A stretch of DNA of 64,000 nt from Haloterrigena gelatinilytica (GTDB lineage Archaea; Halobacteriota; Halobacteria; Halobacteriales; Natrialbaceae). Below are positions 37,077-45,493 of this stretch, in pieces (the first letter of the stretch is position 1; every line of letters starts with the position of its first letter). The translations under genes and the position numbers were made by a program. Where the stretch lies: positions 1,116,001 to 1,180,000 of the forward strand of contig NZ_JABUQZ010000001.1 in NCBI RefSeq assembly GCF_013342145.1, in the 5' to 3' direction. The notes under the pieces were generated by a model, which was not told the origin of the DNA, made no database searches, and saw nothing but the letters and a program-made list of their open reading frames with translations.

Positions 37077-38051
37077 GTGGACAGAGATACGGGTCGCGTC
37101 GTGGCGATCGCCGTCCTGTGCTGTCTCGCCGTCGTGCTCGCGGCGGCGACGTTGCCGTCGATGGTCGAGAACGGCGGGAGCGGCGGCGGGTTCGGCGGCG
37201 GCGACGGCGGCGCCAGCGACGTCGAGGAACAGGGTGAGCCCCCGGCGGCCGATTCGGGCGCCGGAGGGGGCGAGGCGTTCGAGTTCACGGAACTGTGCGT
37301 CGCGTTCCTCGACTCGGAGCTCGGGTTCCTCGCGCTCGTGTTGGGCGCGGTCGGAATCGCCGCGCTGGCGACCCGATCGTACGATACCAAGATAACGCTC
37401 ATGCTCTCGGTCGCCTTGCTCCCGCTGGTCGTGCTCGTCTTCGTCGTCCTCACCGGCGGCTGCGGGACGCAGACCCTCGAGCCGCCGGCTCCGCCGGCCG
37501 ATATACAGCCGCCCGCGGAGAACGAATCCGGCGGTCCGCTCGGCGGCGGCGACGGCGACGGTTCCGTTTCCGGGCCGACCCTGCCCTCGCTGCTCGTGTT
37601 GACCGTTCTGCTGGTGACCGTCGTCGGGGCGTTCGCGGCGCTGTTCTACAGCGGTGACGACGAGGGCCGGGAATCGGCGGACCCGGTCGCGGAGCCGGAC
37701 GACACCGTACAGCGGGGCGAACTCGGCCGCGCGGCCGGTGAGGCCGCCGACCGAATCGAGGCGGGCGACGACTTCGAGAACGACGTCTACCGGGCCTGGC
37801 GCGAGATGACGGAGCCGCTCTCCGTCGACCGGCCCGACTCGAGTACGCCCGGCGAGTTCGCGGCCGCGGCGCGGGACGCGGGGCTGGATCCGTCCCACGT
37901 CGACGAGTTGCGGACGATGTTCGAGGACGTCCGCTACGGCGATCGCTCGGTCACGGACGACCGCGAGCGCCGCGCCGTCGAGCTGCTCAGACGGATCGAA
38001 GCGACCTACGCCGACGACGATCGCGACCGCGAGAACGGAGCGACACGATGA
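37077..38051 (+). CDS. DUF4129 domain membrane protein
   Basis: A 324-aa membrane protein heading a four-gene operon. Helix 1 (VVAIAVLCCLAVVLAAATL) is followed by a Gly/acid-rich outer loop. Next come two helices (FLALVLGAVGIAALA, LMLSVALLPLVVLVFVVL), another Gly/Pro-rich loop with cysteines in GGCGTQT, and a fourth helix (LLVLTVLLVTVVGAFAALFY). The cytosolic DUF4129 domain (about residues 225-310: VYRAWREMTEPLSV, PGEFAAAARDAGLD, FEDVRYGDRSVTDDRERRAVELLRRI) ends the protein. In bacteria this domain ends TgpA transglutaminases; here no transglutaminase core is present. GTG 37077 is supported by the TATA box. Confidence 0.83.
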   Translation: MDRDTGRVVAIAVLCCLAVVLAAATLPSMVENGGSGGGFGGGDGGASDVEEQGEPPAADSGAGGGEAFEFTELCVAFLDSELGFLALVLGAVGIAALATRSYDTKITLMLSVALLPLVVLVFVVLTGGCGTQTLEPPAPPADIQPPAENESGGPLGGGDGDGSVSGPTLPSLLVLTVLLVTVVGAFAALFYSGDDEGRESADPVAEPDDTVQRGELGRAAGEAADRIEAGDDFENDVYRAWREMTEPLSVDRPDSSTPGEFAAAARDAGLDPSHVDELRTMFEDVRYGDRSVTDDRERRAVELLRRIEATYADDDRDRENGATR

Positions 38052-38061
38052 ACGGATACCC

Positions 38062-38610
38062 ATGAACAAGTACGCGATAGTCGGCGCCGGACTGGTCCTG
38101 CTCGGTCTGGCGTTCGCGGCGGTCCCGGAACTGACCGGCCCCCTCAGCCTCGGCGAGTCGATCGTGACCGTGATCGGCGTGATCGCGCTCCTCCAGGGGC
38201 TTCGAACGGTGCAAGGTCGCCGACACGCCGACGTCGGGCAGACGGAACTGCCGACGCCGGAGCGGCCACAGGAGCTGCCGACTCCGGGCGAGGAGATCGA
38301 CGCGACGATCGAATCGGGCGACGTGACGTTCGGACGGCAGGGACGAAAGCTCAACGAGCGACTCGAGCGGGCGGCCGTCGACGCGCTGGTGCTCGGGGAG
38401 GGGCTGACCGAGGACGAGGCCCGGCAAGCCCTCGAGAACGGAACCTGGACGGACGATCCGCTGGCGGCGGCCCAGTTCACGAACACCGTTCCCGACTGGG
38501 CGCCGTGGCGCGTCCGGGTCCGAACGGCGGTGCGTCGCGACCGTCCCCGCCGCGCCAGACGCGCCGCGGCCGAGATCGCGCGAATTTCGGGGGTGCACGA
38601 CGACGAATGA
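38062..38610 (+). CDS. DUF7269-like membrane protein of the DUF58 operon
   Basis: A 182-aa protein with two N-terminal helices (YAIVGAGLVLLGLAFAAVPE and ESIVTVIGVIALLQGLRTV) and a cytosolic C-terminal half. The latter has a conserved-looking acidic/helical part (RLERAAVDALVLGEGLTEDEARQALENGTW) and the WAPWRVRVRTAVRRDRPRRARRAAAEIARISG basic end. Haloarchaeal genomes carry this type between DUF4129 and DUF58 genes; I assign DUF7269 from memory, without certainty. It starts 10 bases after the DUF4129 stop, and its stop overlaps the DUF58 start (ATGA). Function unknown. Confidence 0.7.
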   Translation: MNKYAIVGAGLVLLGLAFAAVPELTGPLSLGESIVTVIGVIALLQGLRTVQGRRHADVGQTELPTPERPQELPTPGEEIDATIESGDVTFGRQGRKLNERLERAAVDALVLGEGLTEDEARQALENGTWTDDPLAAAQFTNTVPDWAPWRVRVRTAVRRDRPRRARRAAAEIARISGVHDDE

Positions 38611-40166
38611 CGGACGGAAACGAGGGCGGGCGATCGCCTGACGACCGACGACCGACGGACGGCCGGAGCGAGCGAGCCGACGGCGGCGAGGCCGCCGGAA
38701 TCGATACGGAAACTCGCTCCGAACCGGGTTCCGATGCCGACGCCGGTGGTCGGCCGGGCGCCGAGACTGAGTCTAGCACTGCCGCCGAGACGGACTCCAG
38801 CACTGGCGTCGCGACCGAATCCGACAACGATGGGAACGACGGGGCCGAAGGCGCGGATGGCGAGACCGCAGACGCCGCGGAATCGGTCGTCGTCGACTCG
38901 AGCGTCCGAGAGACGAACCGCTGGACCGGCGTCGCCGCCGTCGCCTCGGTGTTCGGCGGCGCCGGCGTCGTCGTCACGTCGCCGGCGCTGTTGCTGGCGG
39001 CGGTCGTCGGCATCGCGTACGCGGCCTACGCCCGGGCCGGTCGGCCGCCGTCCCCGACGCTCTCGATCAGCCGCGAACTCGAGGACGACGACCTCGAGCC
39101 CGGCGAGCCCGTTCGCGTGACGGTGCGCGTCCGCAACGACGGGGACGAACTCCTTCCGGATCTCCGGCTCGTCGACGGCGTGCCGGCGGAACTCGTCGTC
39201 ACCGACGGCTCCCCGAGACACGGGACCGCGCTCCGGCCGGGCGAGACGGAGACGTTCTCCTACGCGGTGACCGCTCGGCAGGGCGCCCACGCGTTCGAAC
39301 CGGTCGTCGTCGTCGCGCGAGGGTTCACCGGCGCCGTCGAGCGCGTCCAGCGGATCCGCGTCGACGACGAACTCCGCTGTCCGCCCGCCGAGATCGAGAC
39401 CGACCTCCCGCTGCGGTCGCTGACGCTGCCCCTGACCGGCCGCGTCGAGACCGACGTCGGCGGCGAGGGTCTCGAGTTCCACTCGACGCGGGAGTACCGC
39501 CGCGGCGACCCGCTCTCGCGGATCGACTGGAACCGCCGGGCTCGAGGCCAGGAGCTGACGACCGTGACGTTTCGCGAGGAACGGTCGGCGACGGTGATGC
39601 TCGCCGTCGACACGCGCACGGACGCGTACCGTCGGCCCGACGAGACGGGCCGTCACGCGGTCGATCGCAGCATCGAGGCGGCCGTCGCCGCGCTCGACGC
39701 GCTGGATGCGGGCGGCAACAACGTCGGCCTCGCCAGTTTCGGCCCGCACCCGCAGTGGCTGGCGCCGGGCTCTGGGGCCGACCACCGGGCGTCGGCCCGC
39801 CGACTGCTCGCGACCGATTCGGCGTTCGATCTGTCCCCGCCGGAGTCGTCGACGTCGATGCTGTACGTCCAGCGAAAGCGGTTCCGCTCGCGGATGCCGC
39901 CCGATTCGCAGGTGATCCTGTTCACGCCGCTTTGCGACGACGACGTCGTGCGGACCGCGCGGTTGCTCGAGGCCGACGGCCACCTCGTGACGATCGTGAG
40001 CCCCGATCCGACGGGCGGGGATACGCCCGGCGAACGGCTCGGGGCGGTCGAACGAGCGGTCCGCATCTCGACGCTCAGGGGAGCGGGCATCAGGGTCGTC
40101 GACTGGCCGGCGGACGAATCGCTGGCGGCGACGCTCGAGCGCAGTCGACGGCGGTGGTCGGCGTGA
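38607..40166 (+). CDS. DUF58 domain protein
   Basis: A 519-aa protein. A long acidic, disordered N-terminus (about residues 1-100) leads to a hydrophobic hairpin (VAAVASVFGGAGVVVTSPALLLAAVVGIAYA) and an extracytoplasmic beta domain (EPVRVTVRVRNDGDELLPDLRLVDG). The DUF58 core follows, with the diagnostic EFHSTREYRRGDPLSRIDWN and then a VWA-like strand TVMLAVDTRTDAY. DUF58 proteins pair with MoxR ATPases across prokaryotes, perhaps as chaperone/envelope systems. Start overlaps the preceding stop by ATGA; its own stop overlaps the next gene (GTGA). The long N-terminal acidic arm is larger than in bacterial homologues. Confidence 0.9.
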   Translation: MTDGNEGGRSPDDRRPTDGRSERADGGEAAGIDTETRSEPGSDADAGGRPGAETESSTAAETDSSTGVATESDNDGNDGAEGADGETADAAESVVVDSSVRETNRWTGVAAVASVFGGAGVVVTSPALLLAAVVGIAYAAYARAGRPPSPTLSISRELEDDDLEPGEPVRVTVRVRNDGDELLPDLRLVDGVPAELVVTDGSPRHGTALRPGETETFSYAVTARQGAHAFEPVVVVARGFTGAVERVQRIRVDDELRCPPAEIETDLPLRSLTLPLTGRVETDVGGEGLEFHSTREYRRGDPLSRIDWNRRARGQELTTVTFREERSATVMLAVDTRTDAYRRPDETGRHAVDRSIEAAVAALDALDAGGNNVGLASFGPHPQWLAPGSGADHRASARRLLATDSAFDLSPPESSTSMLYVQRKRFRSRMPPDSQVILFTPLCDDDVVRTARLLEADGHLVTIVSPDPTGGDTPGERLGAVERAVRISTLRGAGIRVVDWPADESLAATLERSRRRWSA

Positions 40167-40678
40167 GCACCGACGTCGACGCGGTCGACCCCGATCACCG
40201 GCCCGCGGTCCTGACGAGTGGGCTCTCGATCGTCGCGTTACTCCTCGGGGTGCTCTCGAGCGCCCTCTACTCGCCGTTCGTGCTCGTCGGCGGCGCCGCC
40301 GCGCTGGTGCTCCTCGGCGGCGGGCTCTGGACGGGGTCCCGTCGTGCCGTCACGATCGGTACCGCCGTCGCGCTCGCGGGGCTGCTCGCGGGCGGCATTC
40401 AGGGGGTTCCGTCGGTTCCCATGCTCGCGAGCGTCACCGCGACCGTGCTGGCCTGGGACGCCGGCCACCACGCGGTCGGGATCGGCGAGCAACTCGGCCG
40501 GGAGGCGACGACGGCGAGGGCGGAGCTCCCGCACGTCGGCGCCACGGTCGTCGTCGGGCTGGTCGCCGCCGTCGGGAGCTACGCGGTCTTTATCGCCGGT
40601 CCCAGCGGGCAGCCGGTCGCGGCCGTGATCGCCATGCTATTCGGGGCGATACTGCTGCTGGCAGCGTTGCAGCGATAA
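40163..40678 (+). CDS. Membrane protein closing the DUF58 operon (DUF7519-like)
   Basis: A 171-aa hydrophobic protein with six likely helices in three hairpins: LSIVALLLGVLSSALYSP / LVGGAAALVLLGGGLWTG; VTIGTAVALAGLLAGGIQGVP / MLASVTATVLAWDAG; ATVVVGLVAAVGSYAVFIAG / AAVIAMLFGAILLLAALQ. A conserved-looking AWDAGHHAVGIGEQLGREA lies between them. I associate it with a haloarchaeal DUF7519 group by context only. The GTG 40163 overlaps the DUF58 stop (GTGA). It converges on moxR, leaving 58 bases between stops. Confidence 0.68.
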   Translation: MSTDVDAVDPDHRPAVLTSGLSIVALLLGVLSSALYSPFVLVGGAAALVLLGGGLWTGSRRAVTIGTAVALAGLLAGGIQGVPSVPMLASVTATVLAWDAGHHAVGIGEQLGREATTARAELPHVGATVVVGLVAAVGSYAVFIAGPSGQPVAAVIAMLFGAILLLAALQR

Positions 40679-40736
40679 TCAGTTCTGCGGCGACGCGACT
40701 CCGTCGGCCGCTCGAGTTCCGGTAGAAATAGCTGTC

Positions 40737-41687
40737 CTACTCGAGCGTCGGGACGGAGACGGAATCGAGCACCTGCTCGACGATGGCCGCCTTCGAGGTC
40801 CCGTCGACCGAGGCGTCGGGCGTGAGCACGAGCCGGTGGGCCAACACGGGGCCGGCCACCCGCTTGACGTCGTCGGGCGTCACGTAGTCGCGGCCGACGA
40901 CGACGGCGCGGGCCCGCGCCGCCTCGAGCAGGCGCTGGGTGCCCCGCGGCGAGACGCCGACGTCGACCCGGTTTCGCGTGCGCGTTTCGCGGGCGATATC
41001 GGCGATGTAGGTGACGAGGTCGTCGTCGACCCGGACCGACTCGGGGACCTCCCGGAGCGCGCGGACGCGGTCCCCGTCCAGCACCGGATCGATGCTCGGA
41101 CTCCGTTCGGTGCGGCCGAGTCGACGCTGCAACAGCTCCCGTTCGCCGTCCGCGTCGGGGTAGCCGATCGACCGTTTCACCAGGAAGCGGTCGACCTGGG
41201 CCTCCGGCAGCGGGAAGGTGCCGGCCTGTTCGACGGGGTTCTGCGTCGCGATCACGAAAAACGGCCGCGGAAGCTGGTGCGTGTCCCCGTCGACGGTGAC
41301 CTGGCCTTCCGCCATCGCCTCGAGCAGCGCGGCCTGCGTTTTGGGGGGCGCGCGGTTGATCTCGTCGGCCAGCACGACGTTCGCGAAGATCGGTCCCTCG
41401 GTGAAGTCGAAGGTGCCCTCGGACTCGTCGAACACGTGAGTCCCGGTCACGTCGGCCGGCAGCAGGTCCGGCGTGAACTGAATCCGAGAGAACGACAACC
41501 CCAGCGCCGACGCCAGACTGTTCGCGGTCAGGGTCTTCCCGGTTCCGGGCACGTCCTCCAGAAGGACGTGTCCGCGCGCGAGGACGCCGAGCAGCACGGT
41601 CTCGAGGAACTCCCGGTCCGCGATGACGCTCCGACTGACGGCATCGAGGACGGCGTTGCACTCCGCGCGCGCGTCGGTAATATCCAT
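40737..41687 (-). CDS. MoxR-family AAA+ ATPase
   Basis: A 316-aa AAA+ ATPase of the MoxR group. Walker A is LLEDVPGTGKTL (Lys51), Walker B VVLADEINRAPP, sensor 1 FFVIATQNPVEQAGTFPLPEAQ, arginine finger region DRF, and the C-terminal lid domain has NRVDVGVSPRGTQRLLEAARA. MoxR proteins act as metal-insertion or maturation chaperones, typically with DUF58 and VWA partners. Here the DUF58 operon lies immediately downstream but on the opposite strand (tail to tail), so the two are not co-transcribed. ATG 41685-41687 follows TATA-like DNA at about 41708. Confidence 0.94.
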   Translation of the reverse strand: MDITDARAECNAVLDAVSRSVIADREFLETVLLGVLARGHVLLEDVPGTGKTLTANSLASALGLSFSRIQFTPDLLPADVTGTHVFDESEGTFDFTEGPIFANVVLADEINRAPPKTQAALLEAMAEGQVTVDGDTHQLPRPFFVIATQNPVEQAGTFPLPEAQVDRFLVKRSIGYPDADGERELLQRRLGRTERSPSIDPVLDGDRVRALREVPESVRVDDDLVTYIADIARETRTRNRVDVGVSPRGTQRLLEAARARAVVVGRDYVTPDDVKRVAGPVLAHRLVLTPDASVDGTSKAAIVEQVLDSVSVPTLE

Positions 41688-41760
41688 GTCGTACTCGTAG
41701 CGATACTTACATATAAACGACCGTGGTCGAACGGTGGAATCGGTGCGACCGCGAACGGGA

Positions 41761-42507
41761 CTACTGGTACATTCGCAGCGGCTGCGCCTGCGAACTCTCC
41801 TCCTCGCCGATCTGTTGCATCTGCTGGGCGAACTGCTCGCGCTTCTCGCGGATCTCCGCCGCTCGGTCGAGGAGTTCCTGCACCTCGACCTCGACGTCGG
41901 CGATCGGACAGACGCCGTCCTCGAGGAGGACGCTCGCGGCCTCGGGGTCGGGGAACTGCGGGCTCGATTCGACGACGAGTCCGACGCTGTCGTAGCCGCG
42001 CTGTGCGGCGCGGTTGATGAGCGCCCCCGTCGGCCCCGTGACGACGCCGTCCTCGGGCGGCACGGCGATCCCGTGCTCCTCGAGTCGCTCGGCGGCGTCG
42101 CCGGTTCCGATGCCGTAGATGTCGGGTTCGTCCTCGCCCTCGCGTTCGGCCGGCAGTCCGCTGAGGTAGAGCGGCAGCGCGTCCTGCCCGACGATCCACT
42201 CGGTGAGACACTCGGCGACGGAGCCGACGGCGTCGGATTTGATCGGCGCGTCGCTCCGGAGGGCGAGGAGGTCGTGGTCCTCGCTGGCGTAGATCCGGAC
42301 CGGCGGCCGGGCCGTGCGGTCGCCGCCGCGGTAGACGCCGACGCGGGGTAACCCGCCGCAGTCGACGCTGGCGTAGTAGCGCATGTCGAGTTCCTCGACG
42401 AGGTGATCGGTCGCGATCTTGCCGACGAGTCCGAGTCCCGGGAAGCCCTCGACGAGAACCGGTTCCTCGAGGTCCATCTCGGGGCCCTGCTGGCGGATCT
42501 GTGCCAT
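41761..42507 (-). CDS. PAC2 family protein (proteasome assembly chaperone-like)
   Basis: A 248-aa protein of the PAC2/PbaB superfamily, whose archaeal members include ATP-independent chaperones of proteasome assembly. Signatures: PVLVEGFPGLGLVGKIATDHLVEEL at the start (glycine-rich loop), VYASEDH-like RIYASEDHDLLALRSDAPI, IYGIGTG in the middle and GVVTGPTGALINRAAQRGYDSVGLVVES. A C-terminal helix (ELLDRAAEIREKREQFAQQM) may form a coiled coil. The start ATG 42505-42507 gives MAQIRQQGPEMDL. It lies 73 bases upstream of moxR on the same strand; functional linkage is not established. Confidence 0.88.
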   Translation of the reverse strand: MAQIRQQGPEMDLEEPVLVEGFPGLGLVGKIATDHLVEELDMRYYASVDCGGLPRVGVYRGGDRTARPPVRIYASEDHDLLALRSDAPIKSDAVGSVAECLTEWIVGQDALPLYLSGLPAEREGEDEPDIYGIGTGDAAERLEEHGIAVPPEDGVVTGPTGALINRAAQRGYDSVGLVVESSPQFPDPEAASVLLEDGVCPIADVEVEVQELLDRAAEIREKREQFAQQMQQIGEEESSQAQPLRMYQ

Positions 42508-42632
42508 GTGCGAGACGTCTGTCGGCGCACCCATAAAATCGAGGGCGGCGGCTACCGGGCCGGAGCGGCGTCGATTCGGCCGCGCCCGGCGCTTCGAAAC
42601 CCACAAACGCGGGGCGTGCGAATCCGGGTCCT

Positions 42633-43541
42633 ATGGAGCCACTCGAGCGGTATCGACCGATTATCGACGATTTCGACGCGTTCCTCGAGGCCTGCGAGCG
42701 GCCGCTGGGCAACGCCGCCCGCGTCAACACCATCAAGGCCTCGGTCGAGCGGACGCTCGAGGCCCTCGAGGAGGAGGGTCTCGCGTACGAGCAGGCCGAC
42801 TGGAACCCCCGCGTGCTGCGCCTCGAGACGGGGTCGCCGGGGTCGACGTGGACCTCGTTCCACGGCTTCACCCACGGCCAGGAGGAGGTCTCGGCGGTGC
42901 CGCCGGTCGTCCTCGATCCCCGACCCGGCGAGCGGGTCTGGGACAGCTGTGCCGCACCCGGCGGGAAAGCGACCCAGATCGCGGCGCTGATGGGCGACGA
43001 GGGGACCGTCGTGGCCAACGACAACAACCTCGGGCGCATCTCGGCGCTGCGCTTCAACGCCGAGCGCCTCGGCGCGACGAGCCTCGCCGTCACGAACGCC
43101 GACGCGCGCAACTACTCCCTGAACCGGTTCGACTTCGACGAGTTCGACCGCGCGCTCGTCGACGCGCCCTGTACCTGCGAGGGGACGATCCGGAAGAACC
43201 CCGACGCGCTGGACAACTGGTCGGAGGGAGCTATCGCGTCGGTCTCGGGCGTCCAGAAGGGCATCCTCCGGCGGGCGATACAGGCCACCCGCGAGGGCGG
43301 CACCGTCGTCTACTCGACGTGTACCTTCGCCCCCGAGGAGAACGAGGCAGTCGTCCAGCACGTCCTCGAAGAGGAGGACTGCCGCGTCGTCGACTTCGAT
43401 CTCGACCTCGAGCACTCGCCCGGGCTGACCGAGTGGGACGGCGACGAGTACGACGCGTCCCTCGAGCGGGCGGCGCGGATCTACCCCCACCAGAACGACA
43501 CCGGCGGCTTCTTCGTGGCGAAACTGGAGGTGACCGCCTGA
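42633..43541 (+). CDS. NOL1/NOP2/Sun-family RNA (cytosine-5) methyltransferase
   Basis: An SAM-dependent m5C RNA methyltransferase of 302 aa. The SAM site is VWDSCAAPGGKATQIAALM (about residues 104-122). Both catalytic cysteines are present: PCTCEGT (motif VI, nucleophile release) and YSTCTFAPEENEAVV (motif IV). The N-terminal part LGNAARVNTIKAS matches the RNA-binding helical region. Target (tRNA or rRNA) is not determinable. The stop overlaps the next gene's ATG, and that gene seems to supply the PUA-like RNA-binding module missing from this protein. Confidence 0.93.
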   Translation: MEPLERYRPIIDDFDAFLEACERPLGNAARVNTIKASVERTLEALEEEGLAYEQADWNPRVLRLETGSPGSTWTSFHGFTHGQEEVSAVPPVVLDPRPGERVWDSCAAPGGKATQIAALMGDEGTVVANDNNLGRISALRFNAERLGATSLAVTNADARNYSLNRFDFDEFDRALVDAPCTCEGTIRKNPDALDNWSEGAIASVSGVQKGILRRAIQATREGGTVVYSTCTFAPEENEAVVQHVLEEEDCRVVDFDLDLEHSPGLTEWDGDEYDASLERAARIYPHQNDTGGFFVAKLEVTA

Positions 43542-44047
43542 TGAGCGAAAACGACGGGCAGCGCTTCGACCGTCTCCCCGCGACGCCGGCCGAGCGGATC
43601 GTCGAGGGCCGGGTCAGCCGCGAGGAGGTCGTCGACTACTTCGAGGACCGGTTCGGGATTCCGCCCGAAACGTTCGCCGACTACACGTTCTGGGAGAAGG
43701 GCGCCGGCAAGATCTGGATCTACGCCGGCGAGGCGCCGACGCCCCTCGAGATCGAGGCCATCGGGATGACCTGTCTGCGGACGCGCCAGGAACACTGGAA
43801 GCCGACGACGGACTTCGTCCAGCGCTTCGGCGGTCGCGCGACCGACTGCGTGATCGAACTCGACTCCGAAGAGGCACGGGCCTTTGCGACCGGCGAGGAC
43901 CAGGAGATCGAGCGCTGGGACGGCGACTGGGGGTACCTGATCGGCGCCCACGAAATCGCCGGCGACCTCGAGCCGATCGGGATCGGCCTCTACGTCCACG
44001 GCGAACTGCGCTCGATGGTTCCGAAGGGGCGCCAGCGGGAGCTGTAG
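43541..44047 (+). CDS. PUA-like RNA-binding partner of the NSUN methyltransferase (DUF7122-like)
   Basis: A 168-aa protein. It starts with an NIP7/RsmF-like module (AERIVEGRVSREEVVDYFEDRFGIPPETFADY), then the strand pair KIWIYAGEAPTPLEIEAIGM. The C-terminal beta-rich part (WGYLIGAHEIAGDLEPIGIGLYVHGELRSMVPKGRQREL) resembles the PUA-like tail of bacterial RsmF and archaeal homologues. It is encoded directly behind the methyltransferase with a one-base overlap (TGATG). I infer that the two form a split RsmF-type enzyme. The assignment to DUF7122 is from memory. Confidence 0.72.
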   Translation: MSENDGQRFDRLPATPAERIVEGRVSREEVVDYFEDRFGIPPETFADYTFWEKGAGKIWIYAGEAPTPLEIEAIGMTCLRTRQEHWKPTTDFVQRFGGRATDCVIELDSEEARAFATGEDQEIERWDGDWGYLIGAHEIAGDLEPIGIGLYVHGELRSMVPKGRQREL

Positions 44048-44138
44048 CGGACGGCCTCGAGCCGCCGGAGCGACCCCGCGCGATTCACAGGGTGAAGGTC
44101 CATCTAGCTACTAAGTGAGCGGTGCTGGTAGCGCCCGT

Positions 44139-45179
44139 ATGAGCGACGAAGAGGCCCCGACGGCGTCCCAGCCCGACACGGGTCTCGCAGAGCGCCTCGA
44201 GGCCGGCGAACTCGTCCGCTGGATCTACCTCTACGGCGATCGGCGCCGCCTGTCAGCGATCCTGCTCGCGGCCGTCTTCGGCGTTTCGCTGCTACTCATT
44301 CGGGCCGGGCTGATCACGCCCGCCGAGGCTGGCGACGTGACGACGCTCGCGGGCGCGCTGATCGGCGGGATGCTCCCCTTCATCACCGTCGTCCTCGCGA
44401 TCAACCAGCTGATCCTCTCCGAGGAGTTCGGCTCGACGGGCGCGTTCTTCCAGCGGTTAGAGGAGACCCAGGAGTACCGCCATCGGATCGAGGAACACAC
44501 CGGCTATCGGCCCTCGCCCGCCGAACCGTCGGAGTTCCTCCGCGTTCTCATCGAAGCCAAGCGGAAGACGGCGCTGGGGCTGCGGAACGTCTGTCGAGAC
44601 GCGCCGGCCGACGTCCGATCGCGGATCGATTCGTTCGTCTCGCAGACCGACCCGCGGGACCGGGACGCGATCGAGACCCTCGGAGCGGCGCAGTTCGGCT
44701 CGTTCACGGTCATCTCCGTGATTCTCCACTACAACGATCCGTGGCAGCTGCAGGTCGTCCGCCAGCTCCGAGAGACCCATCGGTCGGAGCTCTCGGAGGC
44801 CGCCGACGGGCAGTTAGAGCGACTCGAGGAACTGCTCGGAGACATTCACATCGCCCGGCAGTACTTCAAGAGCGTCTACATGCAACAGGAGCTGGCCGAC
44901 CTCTCGAAGATCCTGCTCTACGTCGGCTTCCCGACGCTGCTCGGCGGCGCGTTCGTCATCGTCGCCTACGGAAATCTGCTGGCGCTCGGCCTCCACCCGT
45001 ACGTGTACGTCCTCGTCGTGAGCGCGACGATCACGGCCCTGTTCAGCCCGTTCGCCGTTCTCTTGCTCTACGTGCTCCGGATCGCGACCATCGCGCGGCG
45101 GACCGCGGCGGACTTCGGGCCGTTCGTCCTGCAGCAGGAACTCCCCGAGGAGGAGACCGAAACGCTCGAGTTCTCGTGA
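44139..45179 (+). CDS. Membrane protein of unknown function with a long cytosolic loop
   Basis: A 346-aa protein. Two N-terminal helices (RLSAILLAAVFGVSLLLIRAG and AGALIGGMLPFITVVLAINQLIL) flank a short loop. About 150 polar, mostly helical residues follow (ETQEYRHRIEEHTGY, DPRDRDAIETLGAAQFGSFTVISVILHY). Two more helices near the C-terminus are ILLYVGFPTLLGGAFVIVAYG and YVYVLVVSATITALFSPFAVLLLYVLRIA. The topology resembles a gated channel or a stress-sensing protein, but there is no signature. Start is ATG 44139. It is a single gene. Confidence 0.75.
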   Translation: MSDEEAPTASQPDTGLAERLEAGELVRWIYLYGDRRRLSAILLAAVFGVSLLLIRAGLITPAEAGDVTTLAGALIGGMLPFITVVLAINQLILSEEFGSTGAFFQRLEETQEYRHRIEEHTGYRPSPAEPSEFLRVLIEAKRKTALGLRNVCRDAPADVRSRIDSFVSQTDPRDRDAIETLGAAQFGSFTVISVILHYNDPWQLQVVRQLRETHRSELSEAADGQLERLEELLGDIHIARQYFKSVYMQQELADLSKILLYVGFPTLLGGAFVIVAYGNLLALGLHPYVYVLVVSATITALFSPFAVLLLYVLRIATIARRTAADFGPFVLQQELPEEETETLEFS

Positions 45180-45493
45180 CGCCGGCTGACGTCGCGATCG
45201 CTCGCGCAGCCGTTCTCCGAGAGAGTATTTGAGTCAGCGGCGGCGAGCCCCCTCGGCTCCACAGTTGTCGCCGTCGTCGATCGGTCACGGTCGTCCGGTC
45301 GGAGCCGACACGCCGTCGGCAGTCCGCGGTGCAGCCCCGCTGCGATACCCTCGGTCGTCTTGTCCTATCAATGATTATCATGGCTTTCTATTACTGTGCC
45401 ATTTGTTATCGTGTGGCGGCGAATATGGGTGTTTCAGGCCCTGTATCTGGAAATTAGCAACATACAAGTGTTCGGGAACCGTTTCGATATGAA
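45180..45493. other. Intergenic region before the second EamA gene
   Basis: The first half is GC-rich. The second half (45365-45480) is AT-rich and contains a TATA-like ATACAAG (45462-45468) about 27 bases before ATG 45494. No gene, RNA or repeat is recognisable. Confidence 0.4.

Noticed and set aside
37059..39983. 974-codon frame antisense to the DUF4129-DUF58 operon
   Set aside because: It is a shadow of three well-supported, overlapping genes; the composition is Arg/Val/Gly-rich with no domain.
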